Source: Pseudoalteromonas fuliginea | GTDB taxonomy: Bacteria; Pseudomonadota; Gammaproteobacteria; Enterobacterales; Alteromonadaceae | Direction of reading: 5' to 3' | Assembly: GCF_000690055.1 (NCBI RefSeq) | Contig: NZ_JJNZ01000069.1 | Location: 1 to 56,863, forward strand | Length of the DNA: 56,863 nt | In this document: in pieces, positions 44,058 to 52,614 of the stretch | Layout: the number at the start of each line of letters is the position of its first letter | Numbering within the stretch: the stretch's first letter is position 1 | Position numbers and translations under genes: made by a program | Notes under the pieces: model-generated | What the model saw: the letters and a program-made list of their open reading frames with translations, nothing else | Databases searched by the model: none | Told to the model about the DNA's origin: nothing

Positions 44058-45098
44058 TTACAGGAACTCCTCACCACCACCACCACCTAGCTGAATCTCG
44101 CCAGAATCAGATAAACGACGTGCAGTTGATAAAATTTCTTTTTGCGCAGCTTCAACTTCACTAATTCTTACAGGTGCCATTGCCTCTAAATCATCAGCAA
44201 GCATTTCTGCTGCACGTTTAGACATGTTACCTAATATTTTCTCTTTAAGAGCATCGTCTGTGCCTTTAATCGCTTTCATAAGTACATCTTGTTGTACTTC
44301 ACGCAAAATTGCTTGAATGCCACGGTCTTCAACATCCATTAAGTTTTCAAATACGAACATTAAGTCTTGAATTTGCTGTGACATCTCTTCATCGTGCTCA
44401 CGAATAGAGTCCATTAACTGCCCTTCTACATTTGTATCAAGGTAGTTCATAATATCAGCTGCAGCTTTTAAACCGCCCATTTTAGCTGCTTGCGCACCCG
44501 CTTGACCTGCAAATTGTTTTTCCATAATCTCATTGAGCTCTTGCAATGCCGCAGGTTGCACTTCTTCAAGATTAGCAATACGCATAGTTAAATCTAAACG
44601 TACTTTTTCAGGAAACTGTGCCAATATTTCAGCAGACTGCTCTGGCTCTAAATAAGATAAAACAATAGTTTGAATTTGCGGATGCTCATTACGAATAATA
44701 TTCGCTACCTGCTTAGAGTCCATCCACTTAAGAGAATCAAGTCCCTTAGCGCCTGATCCCATAACAATTTGGTCAATAAGGCTGGCTGCTTTATCTTCAC
44801 CCAATGCAGCTGTAAGTGCTTTTTTGATAAAATCTTCTGATTGGAAGCCTATCGTACTAAAACTCTGAATTTGTTCAATAAACAAATTATGCACGGCACT
44901 TATTTTAGCTTGAGACAAGTCATCTAAGCCCGCCATTGCCATACCCACTTTTTGTACCTGTTTAGGTTCTAAATGCTTGAGTATTTGCGCCGCATCTTCT
45001 TCTGATAAACTCAAAAGTAATATAGCCGCTTTATCTACACCATCGAGCTTATCAACATCAAATGCTGTTGGCAGTTGTTTTTGTTCTTGATCAGTCAT
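44058..45098 (-). CDS. fliG: Flagellar motor switch protein FliG
   Basis: FliG is the torque-generating C-ring protein that contacts the stator. The 346 residues have N-terminal (LDGVDKAAILLLSLSEEDAAQILKHLEPKQVQKV), middle (NEHPQIQTIVLSYLEPEQSAEILAQFPEKVR) and C-terminal domains. The last includes LMFVFENLMDVEDRGIQAILREVQQDVLMKAIKGTDDALKEKIL, with the charged residues that face the stator. It overlaps fliF by eight bases. Confidence 0.97.
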   Translation of the reverse strand: MTDQEQKQLPTAFDVDKLDGVDKAAILLLSLSEEDAAQILKHLEPKQVQKVGMAMAGLDDLSQAKISAVHNLFIEQIQSFSTIGFQSEDFIKKALTAALGEDKAASLIDQIVMGSGAKGLDSLKWMDSKQVANIIRNEHPQIQTIVLSYLEPEQSAEILAQFPEKVRLDLTMRIANLEEVQPAALQELNEIMEKQFAGQAGAQAAKMGGLKAAADIMNYLDTNVEGQLMDSIREHDEEMSQQIQDLMFVFENLMDVEDRGIQAILREVQQDVLMKAIKGTDDALKEKILGNMSKRAAEMLADDLEAMAPVRISEVEAAQKEILSTARRLSDSGEIQLGGGGGEEFL

Positions 45099-46806
45099 CT
45101 TCTGTTAACCACGCTTTCACTACTTGTGATGATAGTTCTGGTTCGTTAGCTACAAGGGCACGAATTGCTTTTAATAAGTCCTCGTCACCATGTAGGTCTG
45201 GTAACTGTAGTGTACCATCGCTAGAGAAGCCAATTGAAGCAGAATCAAAGTCTTTATTTAGCATATCAAGTGTACTGTCACCAATATCAACCCCTGAACT
45301 CAATGCATCTTCATCATACTCTTCCAAGGTGTTATCTGGGTAAATTAGACGTTTAAGCATTGGTTTAACAACGGCCATAATAAGAACAATAATTACTAAG
45401 GCACCTAGACCCAGACGCACATACTTCACAAACCAATCTTGCTCCCACATTGGAACTTCAAGGTCTAAACCTGTCGTTTCACGCACAAATGGCACTGTTA
45501 CCACTTCAAGTGCATCGCCACGCTGCATATCAAACCCTACACCGCCTTGTAATAAACGACGAATATTTGACAATGCCTCCACTGATCGTGGTGTCATGGT
45601 CGTTTCGCCGTTTTCACCCACTTTTGGAATATAATCAACAGCAACCGATACACTTATTCTGCGTATTACCCCCGTTTGCTGGCGTTTATGCGAAATAGTA
45701 GTATCAAGCTCATAGTTTCGCGTAGATTCTTTGTGATTACGAGTTGGCGAAGTACCTGCTCCTGCACCACCTTGTCCTGCTACTTCTGGAATATTCGAGT
45801 TTAGTGGAGGCTGATTCGTAAGCGCACCTGGAATACCAACGGCTAAACCGCCTATGTTATTTTCTTCAAATGTGGTTTCACTTCTCACTGCTGGTAAATC
45901 TGGATTGTAGCGTTTTTGTGTTTCTTCTATCGCACTAAAGTCCATACTTAAATCAACTTGGGCTGTGTAATTTGCAAGCCCTACGACAGGTATTAGAATG
46001 CTGTCTATTTTTTCTAAATATTCTTGTTCTCGTTTACGTTCTAAGTCGTACTCTTTACGAGAACGTGCTGCTAATGAGCTTTGCGAACCTGAATTTAATA
46101 AGCGACCATTTTGATCTGTAACAGTCACCCTAGCTGGCTCTAAGCCTTGTACTGCTGAAGCAATCATATCAACAACAGAGTCTATCTCTTCACCATTAAG
46201 AGAGCGCCCACGTTTAAGTGTTAACACAACGGTGGCAGATGGCTTTTTCTCTCTGCGCGCAAATACGTTCTCTTTTGGTATCGCAAGCAATACTTTCGCA
46301 CGAGTAATATTATTAAGCTCTTCTATAGTACGTGCTAATTGCTGCTCTCTACCATGTTTGAGGCGCTCACGTTCAAGACGCTGACTAACCCCAAACCCCA
46401 TATCTTGCATGATAATATCTGATCCCGAAGTAGGTCCTTGGTCTAACCCTTCGCGAGTCATTAATAATTTTATATTTTGATATTCACTTTCATCAACCGA
46501 TACGACATTACCATCAAGTTGATATTCTATCTTTTGTGCATCTAAAAAATCGAGGGTTTGAATTAACTCTTCTGTTTGCATTTTACCCAATGGGCGCATA
46601 TCTGGCTGACGTGCCCAAATAATGATAAAAATGGCAATAGCCAAACAAATAGCCAGAGCTATAACCAGTGTCACTTGGCGTAATACATCTGTACCATTTA
46701 AAGCACTTAAATAGCCTGATTTCTGTTCTTGTTGATCATCACTATCACTTTGGTCGATATCACCACTAGCAAGTGCAAGGTCTGTAGATTGGTTAGATTG
46801 CGCCAC
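45091..46806 (-). CDS. fliF: Flagellar MS-ring protein FliF
   Basis: FliF builds the membrane ring on which the basal body assembles. The 571 residues have two membrane helices (~48-66 and ~460-480) and a periplasmic region with ring-building motifs (YQNIKLLMTREGLDQGP, QLARTIEELNNITRAKVLLAIPKE). The C-terminal FliG-binding tail reads ALVANEPELSSQVVKAWLTEDD. The start is GTG at 46806, supported by GGAG seven bases upstream. It follows fliE by 20 bases. Confidence 0.96.
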   Translation of the reverse strand: MAQSNQSTDLALASGDIDQSDSDDQQEQKSGYLSALNGTDVLRQVTLVIALAICLAIAIFIIIWARQPDMRPLGKMQTEELIQTLDFLDAQKIEYQLDGNVVSVDESEYQNIKLLMTREGLDQGPTSGSDIIMQDMGFGVSQRLERERLKHGREQQLARTIEELNNITRAKVLLAIPKENVFARREKKPSATVVLTLKRGRSLNGEEIDSVVDMIASAVQGLEPARVTVTDQNGRLLNSGSQSSLAARSRKEYDLERKREQEYLEKIDSILIPVVGLANYTAQVDLSMDFSAIEETQKRYNPDLPAVRSETTFEENNIGGLAVGIPGALTNQPPLNSNIPEVAGQGGAGAGTSPTRNHKESTRNYELDTTISHKRQQTGVIRRISVSVAVDYIPKVGENGETTMTPRSVEALSNIRRLLQGGVGFDMQRGDALEVVTVPFVRETTGLDLEVPMWEQDWFVKYVRLGLGALVIIVLIMAVVKPMLKRLIYPDNTLEEYDEDALSSGVDIGDSTLDMLNKDFDSASIGFSSDGTLQLPDLHGDEDLLKAIRALVANEPELSSQVVKAWLTEDD

Positions 46807-46826
46807 GATAATTCTCCACTACCTAG

Positions 46827-47159
46827 TTAAACAGGCATGTTCATGATTTCTTTGTAGGCTTCTACAAGTTTATTACGAACCTGTACTGTAGCTTCAAATG
46901 CAACCGAAGATTTCTGAGAAGCAATCATCGCCTCAGCAAGCGATACACTTCGGTCACCCATTTCAACTGCTTTTACTTTTTGGCCTGTATCTTGTTGTAA
47001 CTCATGCACTGTATTTAGCGCATTACTTAGCATATCGCCAAATTGTGCAGTAGAAGTAGACTGCACTTGAGTTGGCAATTTATTAATTTGATTATTACGG
47101 CCAGCTTCAAGGGCCATTGATTGCATTTCTTGAAAGACAGCGCTATTTTGAATTTTCAT
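46827..47159 (-). CDS. fliE: Flagellar hook-basal body protein FliE
   Basis: FliE joins the MS ring to the proximal rod. The 110 residues have the family C-terminus VQVRNKLVEAYKEIMNMPV and the middle segment FGDMLSNALNTVHELQQDTGQKVKAVEMGDRSVSLAEAMIASQKSSVAFEA. It begins the fliEFGHIJ operon and is preceded by a sigma-54 promoter. Confidence 0.96.
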   Translation of the reverse strand: MKIQNSAVFQEMQSMALEAGRNNQINKLPTQVQSTSTAQFGDMLSNALNTVHELQQDTGQKVKAVEMGDRSVSLAEAMIASQKSSVAFEATVQVRNKLVEAYKEIMNMPV

Positions 47160-47200
47160 AATTTTTCTCTGACAATGCAGTTAAGCTTATAAAGAGAATG

Positions 47201-47218
47201 AAGCACAAACCATGCCAA
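47201..47218 (-). promoter_or_regulatory. Sigma-54 promoter upstream of fliE
   Basis: On the minus strand this reads TTGGCATGGTTTGTGCTT, with GG and GC ten bases apart. The -24 TGGCA is a good match and the -12 is GTGC. It lies about 45 bases before the fliE ATG. FlrC is the likely activator, by analogy with Vibrio. Confidence 0.8.
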
Positions 47219-47274
47219 TTAAAAATACAATAAAAACAATTGATTACAGTTAAATTGTGAGTCAGAGTTTTGAC

Positions 47275-47298
47275 AACCCCAAATTAAATTTGGGGTTT
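47275..47298 (-). terminator. Hairpin downstream of flrC
   Basis: AACCCCAAATT and AATTTGGGGTT form an 11-base perfect stem with a one-base spacer, starting within ten bases of the flrC stop. The T-run after it on the minus strand is weak. Confidence 0.65.
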
Positions 47299-47305
47299 AG
47301 AGGGA

Positions 47306-48745
47306 TTATGCAGGAAGTGAAATACCTAAATCGCGCATTTGCGCTAGCTTATAACGTAATGTTCGAGGGCTAATACCTAATGTTTCTGCTACATCTTTGC
47401 GCTTACCTTGACAGCGGGCTAATGTTTCTAAAATAATACTATGCTCTTTGTCTTTAAGTTCATCTTTATAGCTCCCCGTGTCAACCGCAAGTAAATCTTG
47501 CTTTGCCTCACCAACCATAGGCATTTTTTCATCGTAATATGCCGTGCTTAAGCTATTTATAGCTTCGTTTGACGTTACTGTTTCCAACACTTCAGTTGGT
47601 GTAATTACAAAATCGCTTGCTACTAAGTTTTCGATAAAAATAGCATGTTCATTTATTGTATTACCACTTCGTAGTATCAGTGCTCGCTGAATTACGTTAT
47701 CCAGTTCACGAACATTACCAGGCCATGCATGAGCAAGTAGTTTTTGCTCTGCTGCTTTATCTAAGTAGGCCATAGGCTCTTTACTTTTATTTATATGGCG
47801 TTCTATTAAATGCTTTGCGAGTATAATTATATCACCAGGGCGCTGGCAAAGAGGTCGCCACATTAATGGAAAAACATTAAGTCGGTAATATAAATCCTCT
47901 CTAAATTGGTTCTTAGCGACCGCTTCTTTTAAGTCACGATTACTCGTTGCTAACACACGAACATCTAGTTGGATTGTCTTACGAGCACCTAAACGCTCTA
48001 CTTCCCGCTCTTGTAGCACTCGTAGTAGCTTTGCCTGTAATCCTAAATCCATTTCAGTGATTTCATCTAGTAAAATTGTTCCGCCTTGCGCTTGTTCAAA
48101 TTTACCAGGGCATGCTTGAATAGCACCTGTAAACGCCCCTTTTTCGTAACCAAATAAAGTGGCCTCAAGCATATTTTCAGGGATCGCAGCACAATTTATA
48201 GCAACAAAGGGTTCATTGCATCGACTCGATTTATCGTGAATATAACGCGCGAGCACTTCTTTACCTGAACCACTAGGCCCGAGCACCATTACACTCGCAT
48301 CAGAGCGTGCAACTTTACTTGCAAGTTCGAGTAATTGAATGCTACTTGGGTCGGCAACAATAGGGCCATCTGTCTCTCTCGCTTTTTCAGGCAAATAGCG
48401 ACTCACCATATTTAGCAGCACTTCAGGTGCAAATGGTTTAGCCATATAATCAATAGCACCTAAACGCATAGCTTCAACAGCATCATCAATCGTGGCATAG
48501 GCCGTCATCATCAATACAGGTAAATCGGGATAATTTAATTTAATACTTCGCAGTAAGTCCAAACCGCTCATGGTTCCCATTTGCACATCACTTACGACTA
48601 ATGAAAATTGCTCTTTTTTAAGCAATAACATCGCTTGCTCTGCGCTATTAGCTGAAACGCATTCAATACCTGACATCTCCAGCGTATCAATTAAAGCTTC
48701 ACGGAGCCCCGCATCATCTTCTACGACTAAAATAATATTACTCAT
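47306..48745 (-). CDS. flrC: Sigma-54-dependent flagellar response regulator FlrC (FleR)
   Basis: FlrC activates class III flagellar operons when phosphorylated by FlrB. The 479 residues have a receiver domain with Asp53 (VVSDVQMG) and an AAA+ domain with Walker A GPSGSGKE. The sigma-54 contact loop GAFTGA is intact, as is GTILLDEITEMDLGLQAKLLRVLQE. A C-terminal Fis-type helix-turn-helix follows (RKDVAETLGISPRTLRYKLAQMRD). Its ATG overlaps the flrB stop by four bases. Confidence 0.96.
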   Translation of the reverse strand: MSNIILVVEDDAGLREALIDTLEMSGIECVSANSAEQAMLLLKKEQFSLVVSDVQMGTMSGLDLLRSIKLNYPDLPVLMMTAYATIDDAVEAMRLGAIDYMAKPFAPEVLLNMVSRYLPEKARETDGPIVADPSSIQLLELASKVARSDASVMVLGPSGSGKEVLARYIHDKSSRCNEPFVAINCAAIPENMLEATLFGYEKGAFTGAIQACPGKFEQAQGGTILLDEITEMDLGLQAKLLRVLQEREVERLGARKTIQLDVRVLATSNRDLKEAVAKNQFREDLYYRLNVFPLMWRPLCQRPGDIIILAKHLIERHINKSKEPMAYLDKAAEQKLLAHAWPGNVRELDNVIQRALILRSGNTINEHAIFIENLVASDFVITPTEVLETVTSNEAINSLSTAYYDEKMPMVGEAKQDLLAVDTGSYKDELKDKEHSIILETLARCQGKRKDVAETLGISPRTLRYKLAQMRDLGISLPA

Positions 48746-49854
48746 AATGATTCCTCTAATTTAGATGTCGCGCGTATTGGCAACAGTAAACTAAAACAAG
48801 CTCCACCATGAGCATTGTTACTAACGTCAACACGTCCTTGATGCGCATTAACCACCGAACTTACAACAGCAAGCCCTAGACCAGTGCCTTGGCTTTTTGT
48901 AGTAAAAAAGGGTTCAAACATTTTATCAGCCTGACTTAAATCAATACCGGGACCATTATCGCTTACACTAATACGCACAAAGTCGTGATCTTGTAAATCA
49001 GTCGCGGCACTCAAATGCACTTTAGCCCCAGAACCAATCACTTGAATGCTATTGTGAATAAGGTTTTGAACAGCACTGGCTAGCGCTGTCTTATTCCCCA
49101 CTATTACAATATCTGGTTCAGGAAGACTTACATCCAGCTCGCTTTCATTAAGTGCGACCATGGCATCAGCACCGGTTTTCACTTCTGTTAATAATTGCTG
49201 CATAGAGACTTGTTCAACGACTTGCTGCTCACCGCTTTTAGCAAATAACAGCATGTCATTAACCTGCGTTTCTAAATCTTTTAATCGTGACATCAATTTA
49301 GTTTGGAAATTATCGCGAGATGCTTCTGGCAAGCGCTTTGAGCCTAAGTTAGCAGCATAAAGCATTGCTGCAGATAGAGGCGTGCGTACTTGATGCGCAA
49401 GAGACGCCACCATTTTACCCAGCGCACTTAATCGCTGCATATGTGCAACACGTTTTTGTAAACGTCGCGTCTCAGTTAAGTCCGTCATTAAAATAAGTTG
49501 TCCCGGCTCTGGAGCCAAAGCGGTGATATCGAGCTTAATTAAACGCCCGTCTTTTAATGATACTTCGTGTCCATCATCTTGATGTGGTTTGAAAGACCGC
49601 TGAATAACATAAAACCACTTTTCACCTTCAAGTGGTTCACCAAGCATATCAATCGCAATTTGGTTCGCTTTAGCAACCATGCCTTTACCATCAAGTACAA
49701 CAACACCAGTGGGCATTGTATCAACCAAGTGCGAAAGCCAACTTGCCTGCTTACGAAGATCACTTAGCTCACCAATGTACTCCTCTTGAAGTAAACATGG
49801 GTTATACTTATTTGCAGAAATAAACTGTGGTTTTAGCACGCTTGCAAGGGCCAT
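48742..49854 (-). CDS. flrB: Flagellar sensor histidine kinase FlrB (FleS)
   Basis: FlrB is the soluble kinase partner of FlrC. It has a PAS domain (DTMPTGVVVLDGKGMVAKANQIAIDMLG), a HisKA helix with the phospho-accepting histidine in MVASLAHQVRTPLSAAML, and an HATPase domain (NLIHNSIQVIG, DNGPGIDLSQADKMFEPFFTTKSQGTGLGLAVV). No membrane helix is present, as expected for FlrB. I start at the ATG at 49854 (370 residues). A TTG two codons earlier lies too near the GAG ribosome site. A sigma-54 promoter lies upstream. Confidence 0.95.
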   Translation of the reverse strand: MALASVLKPQFISANKYNPCLLQEEYIGELSDLRKQASWLSHLVDTMPTGVVVLDGKGMVAKANQIAIDMLGEPLEGEKWFYVIQRSFKPHQDDGHEVSLKDGRLIKLDITALAPEPGQLILMTDLTETRRLQKRVAHMQRLSALGKMVASLAHQVRTPLSAAMLYAANLGSKRLPEASRDNFQTKLMSRLKDLETQVNDMLLFAKSGEQQVVEQVSMQQLLTEVKTGADAMVALNESELDVSLPEPDIVIVGNKTALASAVQNLIHNSIQVIGSGAKVHLSAATDLQDHDFVRISVSDNGPGIDLSQADKMFEPFFTTKSQGTGLGLAVVSSVVNAHQGRVDVSNNAHGGACFSLLLPIRATSKLEESL

Positions 49855-49890
49855 AATCAAATCTCAAACTAATGTAGATACAGAGTTAAA

Positions 49891-49908
49891 TGCACAATTT
49901 GTACCAAA
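49891..49908 (-). promoter_or_regulatory. Sigma-54 promoter upstream of flrB
   Basis: On the minus strand this reads TTTGGTACAAATTGTGCA, with GG and GC ten bases apart. It lies about 38 bases before the flrB start. FlrA is the expected activator, as for flrBC in Vibrio cholerae. Confidence 0.75.
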
Positions 49909-49984
49909 GTTTATTTATATATTTATCATTAAGTTACATAAGAAAAACAAGCGACATAAAAATGACGCACGCTAAGGAATAATA

Positions 49985-50581
49985 ATGAGTGAGCAAATAG
50001 AATGCCGTTGTCCATGGCTAGACACGACTAAACCTGACTACGTTACTTACCATGATGAAGAATGGGGGGTGCCACTTTATGATGACCAAAAACTATTCGA
50101 ATTTATAACTCTTGAATCAGCACAGGCGGGTTTGAGTTGGTACACCATATTAAAAAAACGCCAAGGTTATAAAAAGGCATTTGCTAATTTTGATGTAAAA
50201 AAAGTAGCTGAATTTACATCAGATGACATTGAGCGTCTAATGTTAAATAAAGAGATTGTTCGTAACCGTTTAAAAATTGCAGCAACTGTTAATAACGCAA
50301 AATGTTTTATCGATATTCAAAAAGAGTTTGGTAGCTTTAGCAATTATCAATGGCAATTTGTGAGTAATAAGCCGCTTGTTAGTCACGTGAATAATATTGA
50401 GGACTACCCTGCTATAACTGAACAATCAACTGCATTTGCTAAAGACTTAAAAAAGCGAGGATTTAAGTTTTTAGGCCCAACAACAGTCTATGCACACATG
50501 CAAGCCTGCGGTATGGTTAACGATCACAGTAATGACTGTTTTAGAAAAGAAGAAATTATTAAGGCTTTTAGTGGTGAGTAA
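49985..50581 (+). CDS. tag: DNA-3-methyladenine glycosylase I (Tag)
   Basis: Tag excises 3-methyladenine from alkylated DNA as the first step of base excision repair. The 198 residues (E. coli 187) have a helix-hairpin-helix glycosylase fold. The zinc-snap residues are Cys9, His23, His181 and Cys185 (RCPW, YHDEEWG, VNDHSNDC). The catalytic-pocket segment LESAQAGLSWYTILKKR contains Glu44. The family ending KKRGFKFLGPTTVYAHMQACGMVNDH is clear. AAGGA precedes the ATG. It points opposite to, and separates, flrA and flrB, an unusual position with no functional link to motility. Confidence 0.97.
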   Translation: MSEQIECRCPWLDTTKPDYVTYHDEEWGVPLYDDQKLFEFITLESAQAGLSWYTILKKRQGYKKAFANFDVKKVAEFTSDDIERLMLNKEIVRNRLKIAATVNNAKCFIDIQKEFGSFSNYQWQFVSNKPLVSHVNNIEDYPAITEQSTAFAKDLKKRGFKFLGPTTVYAHMQACGMVNDHSNDCFRKEEIIKAFSGE

Positions 50582-50598
50582 GCAGGTAAATAGGTAGG

Positions 50599-50700
50599 TA
50601 ATTAAAAGCTTCGCTTTTCACGCGAGCAAGCTCAGCGTCTACGCCAAAGTTTTGATTTGAGGTTGCTTTGTAGACGCGCTGCTTACAGGCGTTCAAAAAC
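50599..50700. repeat. Intergenic repeat, copy 1
   Basis: This ~102-base unit starts TAATTAAAAGCTTCGCTTTT and ends GGCGTTCAAAAAC. It contains a small hairpin (AAAAGC-TTC-GCTTTT) and a longer imperfect inverted repeat (AGCGTCTAC ... GTAGACGCGCT). A second copy follows 25 bases later. It lies just past the tag stop codon. Confidence 0.85.
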
Positions 50701-50725
50701 GTAGTTTTTTGGATGGGTGTTTAAA

Positions 50726-50824
50726 TAATTAAAAGCTTCGCTTTTCACGTGAGCAAGCTAGACGTCTACCACCAAAGTTTTTGAGGTTGTTTTGTAGACG
50801 CGCTGCTTGCAGGCGTTCAAAAAC
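50726..50824. repeat. Intergenic repeat, copy 2
   Basis: This ~99-base unit is the same as 50599-50700 apart from roughly ten changes and short gaps. It ends with the base that is the last of the flrA stop codon on the minus strand, so the repeat abuts flrA exactly. Confidence 0.85.
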
Positions 50825-52260
50825 TAATCTCTTGAAAGGTTATACTTTTTCATTTTTTCAACTAGCGTGGTTCTGCGTACACCTAATATTTCTGCTGCGC
50901 GAGCCACAACGTAATCAAAGCGCTCTAACGCTTGCGTTATTAAGCTAATTTCAAGCTCGGCTAAGTAATCTTTAAGTTCAATACCATCATCGGGCAACAA
51001 CCCACTTCCAACTTGGTTAAACTCTGCTTCAGGTTCGTTTTCGTAATCACTGAATCCTGTGCTAAATATATCGTTAAACGCGTCTTTTTCCATTAACTCT
51101 TCTGGGTACTCAGGCTCATATGCTTCTACCTCAATATAGCGGTATTTATTGGGTAAATCGGGAATATCGACTACCTTTTCAGGAAACATAATAACCATTC
51201 GTTCCACTAAATTAGCTAGCTCACGAATGTTACCAGGCCAAGCATGCTCTTTTAAGCTCTCCACTGCGCGCTCAGTAAACTTAGCGGTAGAACCTGTTTG
51301 ATCGTTAACACGGCGCATCAGTTCTTTTAAAAGCAGTGGAATATCATCTGCGCGCTCACTTAATGACGGGTTTTCAATAGGAAATACATTTAATCGATAG
51401 TACAAATCTTCACGAAAACTACCTTCCTCAATCATATTTTCTAAATTTCGGTGCGTTGCAGCAATAACACGTACATCAGCTTGAATCGCCTTTGTACCGC
51501 CAACTCGCTCGTAACTGCGTTCTTGTAATACGCGCAGCAACTTAACCTGCATTTGCAACGGCATATCACCTATTTCATCTAAAAACAGCGTACCACCTTG
51601 TGCAAGTTCAAAGCGTCCTTTACGAGCGGATATTGCTCCTGTAAATGCCCCTTTTTCATGGCCAAATAACTCACTTTCTAATAACTCCGCCGGAATAGCA
51701 CCACAGTTAACAGGCACAAATGGCCCATTGTTACGCTTAGAAAGCAGGTGTACATTACGAGCAACGACTTCTTTACCGGTTCCTGACTCACCTAAAATTA
51801 AAACATTAGCGTCCGTTTTTGCCACTTGCTCAATTAAAAAGCGTACATCTTTTACTGCATCTGTTTCACCCACTAGCCCGTCAAAGGTTTTAAGGGGTTT
51901 GGTATGTTTATGTCCATTTGGTAACATTCGCTGATATTGCTGACAATCGTGAAGCAACTGTGTTGTTACTTCATGACTAAACGGTTCGCAAATGAGGCCA
52001 ACCACATTAGCAATGCTTAGTAATGGTTTAAGGGTTTCGCCTATTAATAAAAAAGGTAAGGTTGGGTAGCGCTTAATTAAACCTTCGTGATCAAGAAACT
52101 GCAATGCACCTAAAATGATCATGCATTCTTTTTGTTGGTACTTTTCACACTCTTGTTCAAAATTTGTTTCATTTAACAATTGTACTGCTTCACCAATAAA
52201 AGTAAGCGATGCATTTAAACCTATTGCGCGATTGTTATTATTATCTAAAATCAAGATCAT
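50824..52260 (-). CDS. flrA: Master flagellar regulator FlrA (FleQ), sigma-54 activator
   Basis: FlrA starts the flagellar hierarchy. The 478 residues have a degenerate N-terminal FleQ receiver-like domain (~1-115). The AAA+ domain has Walker A GESGTGK (157-163), intact GAFTGA (204-209) and GGTLFLDEIGDMPLQMQVKLLRVLQE. A Fis-type helix-turn-helix follows (VVARAAEILGVRRTTLVEKMKKYN). The Arg168-Asn169 pair, which contacts c-di-GMP in FleQ, is kept. The LFRS motif of FleQ is replaced by TFDG (125-128). ATG start at 52260. Confidence 0.95.
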   Translation of the reverse strand: MILILDNNNNRAIGLNASLTFIGEAVQLLNETNFEQECEKYQQKECMIILGALQFLDHEGLIKRYPTLPFLLIGETLKPLLSIANVVGLICEPFSHEVTTQLLHDCQQYQRMLPNGHKHTKPLKTFDGLVGETDAVKDVRFLIEQVAKTDANVLILGESGTGKEVVARNVHLLSKRNNGPFVPVNCGAIPAELLESELFGHEKGAFTGAISARKGRFELAQGGTLFLDEIGDMPLQMQVKLLRVLQERSYERVGGTKAIQADVRVIAATHRNLENMIEEGSFREDLYYRLNVFPIENPSLSERADDIPLLLKELMRRVNDQTGSTAKFTERAVESLKEHAWPGNIRELANLVERMVIMFPEKVVDIPDLPNKYRYIEVEAYEPEYPEELMEKDAFNDIFSTGFSDYENEPEAEFNQVGSGLLPDDGIELKDYLAELEISLITQALERFDYVVARAAEILGVRRTTLVEKMKKYNLSRD

Positions 52261-52507
52261 ATTTAGCGAGCCGTACTTTCACTCATTTATTTAATTACCT
52301 AAATTGTAAGCCAGTTCGCCATGGATGCAAGCGATAGCGGCATTTTTTTGACATAAACGCCAAAAAACAGACAGCTAGTTAAAATAACAATACTTAAGAG
52401 TTAATCATTAAGTACCAATTATTAAAGTTGTGTCAAAATTATTTTTTTAAAATTATTTAATTCCTTAGCAAAGCTGACTTTCTTAGTAAATATAATCTAA
52501 TATTAGC

Positions 52508-52534
52508 TTAAGTTGAAAGCGAACATGCCGATAA
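52508..52534 (+). promoter_or_regulatory. FliA (sigma-28) promoter for fliS
   Basis: TTAAGTTG, an 11-base spacer and GCCGATAA. The -10 block is the exact consensus, the spacing is exact, and the -35 block differs from TAAAGTTT at two positions. Transcription would start near 52542 toward fliS. Confidence 0.85.
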
Positions 52535-52553
52535 ATAGATAAGTAAAAAATGC

Positions 52554-52571
52554 TTGGCATTATTATTGCTT
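52554..52571 (+). promoter_or_regulatory. Sigma-54 promoter for fliS
   Basis: TTGGCATTATTATTGCTT has TGGCA and TTGC blocks with GG and GC ten bases apart. Transcription would start near 52580, about 35 bases before the fliS ATG. Confidence 0.85.
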
Positions 52572-52614
52572 TTATTTTTACATAATTTTTATCGTTTAAA
52601 TCTAGGATTTCCCC

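Larger units (their letters stand above)
52261..52614. promoter_or_regulatory. Divergent flrA/fliS intergenic region
   Basis: These 354 AT-rich bases must contain the flrA promoter on the minus strand, which I could not pinpoint. On the plus strand they hold the FliA and sigma-54 promoters of fliS, listed separately. The fliS ribosome site AGGA is near 52602. Confidence 0.6.

Noticed and set aside
52406..52420. TACCAATTATTA as a second copy of the MITE end at the left side of the fliS segment
   Set aside because: Only about seven bases match the element end, which is expected by chance in AT-rich DNA.
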